NCBI RefSeq assembly: GCF_020523605.1
Contig: NZ_JAJAQI010000001.1
Coordinates: 1-64,000, forward strand
DNA: 64,000 nt
DNA from: Roseicella aerolata
GTDB taxonomy: Bacteria; Pseudomonadota; Alphaproteobacteria; Acetobacterales; Acetobacteraceae
Reading direction: 5' to 3'
The notes under the pieces are model-generated. The model ran no database searches, was not told the DNA's origin, and saw only the letters and a program-made list of their open reading frames with translations. Shown in pieces: positions 58,094-64,000 of this stretch; positions within the stretch are counted from its first letter, which is position 1, and each line of letters starts with the position of its first letter. The translations under genes were made by a program, and so were the position numbers.

Positions 58094-60817
58094 TTATTCC
58101 AGGTTGCGCGCCACCCGGAAACCATTCACCTGGTAGCGCACCGGCGCATCGTAGAAATTGCGCGCGACCGGCAGGATGTCCTCGCTGCCCGAACGGAAGG
58201 AGCCGCCGCGCAGCACGCGCCGCATGCAGCCGCGCGACTCCCGCGCCGAGCCATCCACCGGCGCGCCCTGGTAGTTCGGCACCCAGCAATCCTGCACCCA
58301 TTGCGCGACCCCGCCGAGCATGCCGTAGAGGCCGAAGGCATTGGGCCGGAAGCTGTCCACCGGCATCGGCCCCCGCGCATCCTGGGTGCCGCCGCATTCC
58401 TCGCAATTCGCCTGCGCGACGCCGACCTGGTCGCCCCACCAGTAGCGGGTCTGCGTGCCGGCGCGGGCGGCATATTCCCATTCCGCCTCGCTCGGCAGGC
58501 GGTAGGGCCGGCCGGTCACGCGCGACAGCCAGCGGATGTATTGCTGCGCGTCGTCCCAGCTGACGTTGTGCAGCGGCGTCGACTCCTCGGCCACGGACTG
58601 GCGCGGCAGCGGCCCGCAGCCGCCCTGCGCGGCGCAGGCCTTCCACTCCGCCACCGTCACCGGATACTGGCCGAGCGCGAAGGCGCGCAGCGTGACGCGG
58701 CGTACCGGCCGCGCGGCGCTGTCATTGGCGCCCTGGCCCATCATCAGCGTGCCCGCCGGCACCCGCACCATCCAGGGACAGTGCGGGCAGTCCTGGAAAT
58801 AGCGTTCCTCCGCGGCGGGCGGCGCCGGCACCGGTGTGGCCCGGGGCGGCGGCACCGGCTGCAGCGCCGCGAGCCGCTCGCCGGGCGCGGGCGGCGGCAT
58901 GGGGGTGGTGGCCTGGGACGCGGCCGGCGGTGGTGCGGCAGGCGGCACCGGGGCCGCCGCCTGGGAAGCCGGCGGCGAGGCAGCCGGTGGCGGGGCAACA
59001 GCCTGTGTGGCAGGCAGGGAGGCTGCCGGCACAGGGGCAGCGGCCTGGACCGATGGCGGCGCGGGTGCAATGGCCTGGGCCGGGGGCGGCGAGGCGGCCG
59101 GCGGCGGCGTGGCGGGCGGCACAGGGCCAGCGGCCTGGGCAGGCGGCGGCTCCGGCGCGGGCTGTGCCGCCCGCAGTGCCGGGTCCGCCCCGTTGGCCGC
59201 CGGGCCGCGCAGCTCCGCCAGCCGCCGGCGCGCCGCCGGCACATAGCGCGAATCCGGGTAGAGCCGGAGGAAGGCCTCGACATCCTCCGCCCGGCCGCTG
59301 CCGCGCAGCCTTTCCCACAGCGCCGTCTCGGCAAGCTGGGCGGCGGCCTCGGCGGCGTCCATCACCTCGATCTCGACCGCCCCCTCCGCCCTGCCGCCGC
59401 GGCTGTCCTCCACCGCATAGGCCAGGCGGCCGGCGCTGCCGGTGAAGCCCGGCTCGGGCAGGTAGACGAGGGATGCCAGCTCCTCCGGCCGCAGCCGCTC
59501 TCCGCCGCGCAGCGCGACGGCGCCGTTGCGCACCACGCCGCGCGGCAGGGTACGGATCGTCACCACCATGGCGTCGCCATCCGGATCCTCCGGCCGGGCG
59601 ATCTCCAGCCCGCCCGTATAGATGCGCAGGCGGCGCGGCGCCTCCACCAGCGGCGCGCGGTTGGTGGGCAGGACGGCGATGGCGAGGCTGCCGAGCGCGC
59701 TGCCGCCCCGCCCGTCCTCCACCAGGATGTCGAGCGTGCCGACCGGCCCGGTCGTGCTGCCATCCGGCTTGTAGGTGGCGGAGGCGAAGCGGTCCGCGGC
59801 ATAGACCGCGCCGGGGGTCACCACCCGCCCTTCCACCCGCACCTCCCCCGCGCGCGGCAGGCCGGTGATGCGGATGGAAAGCGGGTCCTGGTCCGGATCG
59901 GTCGGGCGCGGGATCGGCAGTGGGGTCGGCCCGGCGCTGTCCTTCACCTCCAGCGCCGGGATGGCGGCCAGCAGCGGCGGCCGGTTGGGCGGGCGCGGGT
60001 AGAAGTAGAAGGGCTCGGCGCCGAGCGAGCTGAAGATGAAGGGCTCCTGCCGGTTGCTGGTGGTGCGCAGCACGGTGTCGCGCACGCTGCGGAAGAACAG
60101 GCTGAGCTCCAGGCCGGGGATCTGGAAATGCGCCAGCAGCGCCTCGGCGAAGGGGCTGTGGCTGCCGGCGCCGTCCTCGGCGATCTGGTCCGCCTTGGTC
60201 GCCAGCACCACCATGGTGTTGCGCGGGACATTGTCCACGCGGGCGAGGCCGGGCGCGGTGGAGCCGCGGCCGGCGATGGTCATGGACCGCGACATGCGGT
60301 CGACAAAGGGGTTGTTGCGGCAGGCATCGAGCAGGACGATGCCGATCTTCCGGGCCTGCGACGCCTCGCCGAGGATGAGCTCGAGCGGCATCGCCTCGTA
60401 GAGCAGGTCGCGCTCCCGCTCCAGCCGCGCATCGGCGGGCAGCAGGTAGTTCTCCCGCGCCACCTGCACGCCATGCCCGGCATAGTAGACCAGGGCGACA
60501 TCGGCCCGCTGCGCCTTCACGCCGAACTCCCGCACGGAGCGGGTGAGGCGGCGCGCATCGGGGTCGAAGACCTCGTCCACCTCGAAGCTCAGGCGGCGCA
60601 GCGCCTCGCCGACGGCGCGCGCGTCATTCACCGGGTTGGCGAGCGGCGGTGCGTTCTGGTAGGCGCCGATGCCGATCACCAGCGCCACGCGCCGCTCGGG
60701 CGGCGGCGTCGGCTGCGCCGGTCCCGCCGCCGGGACAAGCATGGCCGGCAGGACCAGGATGAGCAACAGCAGCGCCCACCGCAGCAGCGGCGGGCGGCGG
60801 GGCTGTCCAGGCCTCAT
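58094..60817 (-). CDS. Caspase-like peptidase fused to a formylglycine-generating-enzyme-like domain
   Basis: A 907-residue protein in four parts: (1) N-terminal signal/anchor (LLRWALLLLILVLPAMLVPAAG); (2) a C14 caspase-like domain, about 42-270, with catalytic His115 (YYAGHGVQ) and Cys166 (LLDACRNNPF); (3) two Ig/cadherin-like segments (about 290-490: NRPPLLAAIPALEV, DQDPLSIRI, TNRAPLVEAPRRLRI), a short helical repeat and a Pro/Ala/Gln linker (about 555-670); (4) an FGE-sulfatase/SUMF1-like domain (about 672-907: VRVPAGTLMMGQG, PVTVAEWKAC, RLPSEAEWEYAARAGT, GGVAQWVQDCW, RRVLRGGSF). The dyad is intact. The passenger domain suggests substrate binding. It lies next to a CHASE2 cyclase gene. Confidence 0.88.
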   Translation of the reverse strand: MRPGQPRRPPLLRWALLLLILVLPAMLVPAAGPAQPTPPPERRVALVIGIGAYQNAPPLANPVNDARAVGEALRRLSFEVDEVFDPDARRLTRSVREFGVKAQRADVALVYYAGHGVQVARENYLLPADARLERERDLLYEAMPLELILGEASQARKIGIVLLDACRNNPFVDRMSRSMTIAGRGSTAPGLARVDNVPRNTMVVLATKADQIAEDGAGSHSPFAEALLAHFQIPGLELSLFFRSVRDTVLRTTSNRQEPFIFSSLGAEPFYFYPRPPNRPPLLAAIPALEVKDSAGPTPLPIPRPTDPDQDPLSIRITGLPRAGEVRVEGRVVTPGAVYAADRFASATYKPDGSTTGPVGTLDILVEDGRGGSALGSLAIAVLPTNRAPLVEAPRRLRIYTGGLEIARPEDPDGDAMVVTIRTLPRGVVRNGAVALRGGERLRPEELASLVYLPEPGFTGSAGRLAYAVEDSRGGRAEGAVEIEVMDAAEAAAQLAETALWERLRGSGRAEDVEAFLRLYPDSRYVPAARRRLAELRGPAANGADPALRAAQPAPEPPPAQAAGPVPPATPPPAASPPPAQAIAPAPPSVQAAAPVPAASLPATQAVAPPPAASPPASQAAAPVPPAAPPPAASQATTPMPPPAPGERLAALQPVPPPRATPVPAPPAAEERYFQDCPHCPWMVRVPAGTLMMGQGANDSAARPVRRVTLRAFALGQYPVTVAEWKACAAQGGCGPLPRQSVAEESTPLHNVSWDDAQQYIRWLSRVTGRPYRLPSEAEWEYAARAGTQTRYWWGDQVGVAQANCEECGGTQDARGPMPVDSFRPNAFGLYGMLGGVAQWVQDCWVPNYQGAPVDGSARESRGCMRRVLRGGSFRSGSEDILPVARNFYDAPVRYQVNGFRVARNLE

Positions 60818-61011
60818 CGGGTCACCTCGATCGGCAGCCTCGCATCCTCCTCCCGCGCAGCCGCGGGGTCAGGCAGTCACGCCTCCATGGCCTGCGGGGC
60901 GAGGACGACAGCATGGGCCCAAAGCCGCGCCCGGGGCTGTGCGCCATGTCGCATGGCCTGCGCAATTTCCGGTGAAGGAGACATGGCGGAAACCGCAGGC
61001 GGGGCGATCCC

Positions 61012-62847
61012 TCAGCCCGGTTCCACCGGGCCCGGTTGCGCTTGCGCCTGCAGCGCCAGCACGGCGGCGCGGTCGATCCGCCAGGCCCCCATCCGCGCGT
61101 TACGGTTGCGCAGCGCCACCTCCCCGATCGGCAGGCCGGGGACGGTGCCGTCCAGCAGCCGCCAGCTCGGCTCGCCGAGGATGATGGTGCAGCGCCCCGG
61201 ACCCTCGCCGCCATGCTGCTTGCCGAGCTGCTCCAGCCGCGCGCCGACATTGACCGTGTCGCCCAGCAGGCAGAACTCCATCCGCTCCTTCTGCCCGACG
61301 CTGCCCGCCACCAGCGGCCCGGTATGGATGCCGATGCGCAGGCCCGCCTCCGGCAGTCCCTCGGCCCGCCATTCGGCGTTCAGTGCCGCCAGGGCCTGCT
61401 CCATGGCGAGGGCGCAGCGCGCCGCGGCGCGCGCATCCTCGGCCACCGCCGCGCGGTCCTGGCGCGGCACCGGCACCCCGAAGCCGATGAAGATGCCATC
61501 GCCGAGGAAATGCAGCACCACCCCGCCATGCGCCAGCGCCACCTGCGCCATGCGGTCCATGTAGCGGTCGAGCCAGGTGATCAGCGGCGCCGGCGGCAAT
61601 TGCTCGCAGATGCGGGTGAAGCCGGCGATGTCGGAGAAGAGGACCGTCGCCGTCAGCTCCTGCGGCTTCGGCCGGCCGCCGGCAAGGAAGAGTTCGCGGT
61701 CGCGCAGCAGCGCCTCGGCCACCTCCGCGCCGAGGAAGCGGGCGAAGAGGCTGCGCACCACCGCGCGGTCGCGCCGCTCCGCCGCGCCGGCCCAGGCCCG
61801 CGCCGCCCCGCCGGCGAGCAGGCCGGCGAGCGGCGGCGCGAGCGCCGGCCAGCCGGGGGCGCCGGCGGCATTCGCCGCCAGCACCGCCGCCGGCCAGGCG
61901 AGCAGGAGCAGGCCGAGCACCAGGATCAGCCGCCGGCCGGCGAGGCGGAGGCCGGCGAGCAGGCCGAGCGTCGCCAGCGCGGCCGCCGCCAGCACCTCCC
62001 GCCAGGGCAGGAGGCTGCCGCCGGCCCGGCCATCGAGGAGTTGCGCCAGCACCTGGGCATGGACCTCCACCCCATAGCTCGGCGGGCCGAAGGCGGAGGC
62101 GAGGGTGCGGTGCTCGTCGCTGCCCGGCAGCAGGGCGCCCACCAGCGCCACCCGGCCCCGCAGCCAGTCGGGCGGCAGCAGCGGCACCGCCTCGGCCGGG
62201 TAGAGCGGCGCGACCGGGCCGGTGGCGGTGCGGCGCCAGTGCATCGGGAAGGGCTGGTCCGGCACCGCGGCGCCGGCCGCCAGGGCCAGCGCGGCCGGGA
62301 AGCTCGGCGCACCGGTTTCGGGATGCCAGGGCAGGTGCACGCGCACCAGCCCGTCGAAGACGTCGCGCGCGAGGTTGGCGGTGCCCGAGGGCAGGCCCTC
62401 AAGGAAGCCCGCCAGCACCTGCGCCCGCTCCGGCGGCAAGGGGGTCTCCGGCCCGAGCGAGATGACGATGGTGGGCACCGCCTGCCGCCGGAGCGCCTGC
62501 AGCAGCGCCGCGTCCTTGGCCGGCTCCGTCGCCCGGTCGAGCAGGATGTCGAGGCCGATGGCGGCGACCCCGGCCGCCGCCAGCCGCTCGACCAGGGCGG
62601 CGAGGAAGCCGCGATCCACCGGCGAGCGGTAGGGGAATTGCGCGAGCGTCTCCTCGGTGATGCCGATCAGCACCAGGCGCGGATGCGGCGGCTGCACCGG
62701 GGCGAGCCAGCGGAAGGCGGCGGCCTGGAACAGCCGCTCCGCCGCGGCGAGCGGCAGGGGCGGCGAGACGAGCAGCAGGCCGAGGCCGGTGGCCAGGACC
62801 AGGAGGAGCGCCGCCCGCGCCGCATCGAGCATCCGCCGCCGGGGCAT
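61012..62847 (-). CDS. CHASE2 domain nucleotide cyclase (class III)
   Basis: A 611-residue membrane enzyme. CHASE2 sensor about 40-280 (LIGITEETLAQFPYRSPVDRGFL, AAIGLDILLDRATEPAKDAAL, GVEVHAQVLAQLLDG), then three to four membrane segments (about 285-345), then a class III cyclase: LFSDIAGFTRI (Asp406), HFLGDGIFIGFG (Asp450) and CLLGDTVNVGARLEQL (Asn533, Arg537). Metal and transition-state residues are intact. The residues that choose ATP or GTP are unusual: His446 where Lys is expected and Cys526 where Asp/Thr (Cys in guanylate cyclases) is found. Start at ATG 62845-62847 with AGGAGG. The gene is near the caspase-FGE gene, suggesting a shared extracytoplasmic signalling role. Confidence 0.9.
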   Translation of the reverse strand: MPRRRMLDAARAALLLVLATGLGLLLVSPPLPLAAAERLFQAAAFRWLAPVQPPHPRLVLIGITEETLAQFPYRSPVDRGFLAALVERLAAAGVAAIGLDILLDRATEPAKDAALLQALRRQAVPTIVISLGPETPLPPERAQVLAGFLEGLPSGTANLARDVFDGLVRVHLPWHPETGAPSFPAALALAAGAAVPDQPFPMHWRRTATGPVAPLYPAEAVPLLPPDWLRGRVALVGALLPGSDEHRTLASAFGPPSYGVEVHAQVLAQLLDGRAGGSLLPWREVLAAAALATLGLLAGLRLAGRRLILVLGLLLLAWPAAVLAANAAGAPGWPALAPPLAGLLAGGAARAWAGAAERRDRAVVRSLFARFLGAEVAEALLRDRELFLAGGRPKPQELTATVLFSDIAGFTRICEQLPPAPLITWLDRYMDRMAQVALAHGGVVLHFLGDGIFIGFGVPVPRQDRAAVAEDARAAARCALAMEQALAALNAEWRAEGLPEAGLRIGIHTGPLVAGSVGQKERMEFCLLGDTVNVGARLEQLGKQHGGEGPGRCTIILGEPSWRLLDGTVPGLPIGEVALRNRNARMGAWRIDRAAVLALQAQAQPGPVEPG

Positions 62848-63326
62848 CGCCTCCTCGTCTCGGCAGGCGGCCATCCTCCGCGCAGGCGATGGCGGGGCGC
62901 AATGCCCGCGGCGCGCCCACCGCGTCACGCCCTGCGGAGCGCCTGCCCGCCCCGGGCTGGCCGGGCCAGGGCCGAGGGCATTCCGGCGGCGCGCCTGCCG
63001 CCCCGGCCGGGTTGGTGCCGCCGCGGAGGGCCCCTGCCGGGGCTGCCGCCGGGCCGGTCCCTGCGTCCCGGAACGTCACTTGGCAGCGGTCCCGCCCACT
63101 CCCTACAGTTTCCATGGCGAATGACGCATCGCGCAGCAGACCTGGATGCGCGGGGACGGGAGCCCAGGCCGCCGCTTCGGCGGCGACCCGCTGAACTGTC
63201 GCGCCGGCCCGCCGCCGGGGCCGCCCGCAACGTCCTGCCTGCGTTCGGGCAGGCAGGCCCGAGCCGCCGGCCGGATGCCGCGTCGCGGCCCGGCTGCAAA
63301 CCAGACCAACCGAGGGGGACGCCGCC
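62848..63326. other. 479-bp divergent intergenic region
   Basis: This separates the cyclase gene (minus) from the metallo-beta-lactamase-fold gene (plus) and should hold two promoters. I see no -35/-10 pair, repeat or small gene. A ribosome-binding-like GAGGGGGACGCCGCC precedes the ATG at 63327. Confidence 0.4.
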
Positions 63327-64000
63327 ATGTCAGGTTTCGCCAGCACCAGGGACCTTGCGGAGAAGCAGGTCTCCTTCGAGGAGCTCGGCCCCGGCCTCTA
63401 TGGCTGGACGGCGGAGGGCGATCCGAATTCCGGCGTGGTCATCGGCGATGACAGCGTGCTGGTGGTGGATGCGCAGGCGACGCCGAGGATGGCGGCCGAC
63501 GTTATCGCGAAGATCCGCGGCGTCACGGACAAGCCGGTGAGGCATGTGGTGCTGAGCCACTACCACGCGGTGCGCGTCCTCGGCGCCTCCGGCTACCAGG
63601 GGGCGGAGATCATCGCCTCCGACGTCACGCGCGACCTGATCGTCGAGCGCGGGCAGCAGGACATGGACAGCGAGATCGGCCGCTTTCCCCGCCTGTTCCG
63701 CGGCAAGGAGAGCATTCCGGGCCTGACCTGGCCGCACCTGACGTTCCACCGCAGGATGACGCTGTGGATGGGCAGCCGGGAGGTGCAGATCATCCATATC
63801 GGCCGCAGCCACACCGCGGGCGACACGGTGGTCTGGTTGCCGAAGGAGAAGGTCTGCTTCGCCGGCGACGTGGTGGAGTTCGGCGCGACGCCCTATTGCG
63901 GCGACGCGCATTTCACCGACTGGCCCGGCACGCTGGCGGCGCTGAAGGCGCTGGGGGCGGAGAAGCTGGTGCCCGGCCGCGGCCGCAGCCTGATGAGCAG
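63327..64000 (+). CDS. Metallo-beta-lactamase-fold hydrolase (truncated by window end)
   Basis: The first 224 codons of an MBL-fold protein. It begins MSGFASTRDLAEKQVSFEEL, with GLYGWTAEGDPNSGVVIGDDSVLVVDAQAT and VRHVVLSHYHAVRVLGASGYQG. The usual H-x-H-x-D-H is only H-Y-H-A-V-R, so the Asp and third His of metal site 2 are replaced. The later His of site 1 (IIHIGRSHTAGDTVVWLP) and the bridging Asp (CFAGDVVEFG) are kept. Thus one metal site may still form. The family is hydrolase-like but activity is doubtful. GAGGGGGAC precedes the ATG. The 3' end lies outside the window. Confidence 0.8.
   Translation, partial: MSGFASTRDLAEKQVSFEELGPGLYGWTAEGDPNSGVVIGDDSVLVVDAQATPRMAADVIAKIRGVTDKPVRHVVLSHYHAVRVLGASGYQGAEIIASDVTRDLIVERGQQDMDSEIGRFPRLFRGKESIPGLTWPHLTFHRRMTLWMGSREVQIIHIGRSHTAGDTVVWLPKEKVCFAGDVVEFGATPYCGDAHFTDWPGTLAALKALGAEKLVPGRGRSLMS

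Overview
The window is very GC-rich (roughly 70% or more by eye), gene-dense DNA from a chromosome-like segment. Gene content (orphan Bug-type solute receptor, TRAP transporter, NfuA, MlaA, GshB, HldE-like protein, AidB-like acyl-CoA dehydrogenase, frequent GTG/TTG starts) suggests an alphaproteobacterium, most likely a Roseomonas-like member of the Acetobacteraceae. This placement is an inference from gene types and composition, not from a phylogenetic marker. There is no rRNA, CRISPR array, prophage or conjugation gene, and one tRNA (Leu-UAA).

Layout. 1-0.4 kb: the 3' end of an IS630-type transposase abutting a cluster of palindromic repeats. 0.4-5 kb: a small secreted protein, a flippase-like membrane protein, hisF-hisE, a HIT hydrolase and a SirB1-like protein. 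5-10.5 kb: glutathione synthetase, an endonuclease/exonuclease/phosphatase protein, a phospholipase-D/cardiolipin-synthase-like protein and a YbdK-like carboxylate-amine ligase. 10.6-17.4 kb: ene-reductase, alanine dehydrogenase, a coiled-coil protein, DUF486, a Bug receptor and an AmpG-like permease. 17.8-24 kb: an ABC exporter, a DDN-like nitroreductase, two adjacent degenerate GGDEF/EAL-like proteins and a phosphatase. 24-35.8 kb: a degenerate HldE, an enolase-superfamily enzyme, glucokinase, an HxlR-MATE pair, a frameshifted 2OG-Fe(II) oxygenase, fatty-acid type dehydrogenases and a gluconolactonase-like protein. 36-42 kb: an IS630 element and an arsenic-resistance-like island (PadR, flavoprotein with a Cys-rich tail, MFS gene with an in-frame stop, ArsR, ACR3). 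42.3-48 kb: tRNA-Leu, a TRAP transporter whose receptor gene carries an in-frame amber codon, a sulfatase remnant and a glycosyltransferase. 48.3-53.5 kb: NfuA, a USP/TIGR02186/TauE set, a membrane protein and MlaA. 53.7-64 kb: a secreted GH16 protein and a signalling-type neighbourhood (DUF4384-like protein, two DUF4399 paralogues, a caspase-FGE fusion, a CHASE2-nucleotide cyclase) followed by a truncated metallo-beta-lactamase-fold protein.

The most notable signals are: (i) the caspase-FGE / CHASE2-cyclase / DUF4384 neighbourhood, whose cyclase has non-canonical purine-recognition residues (His and Cys); (ii) two families of short dispersed palindromes, one a 51-bp element with TAGAGCAGAT ends that resembles a miniature IS630 derivative; (iii) a third, larger dispersed repeat; (iv) catalytically eroded proteins that keep their full-length frames (HldE-like and tandem GGDEF/EAL-like); and (v) three genes broken by one small lesion each (a 7-bp duplication, TAC to TAA, TGG to TAG).
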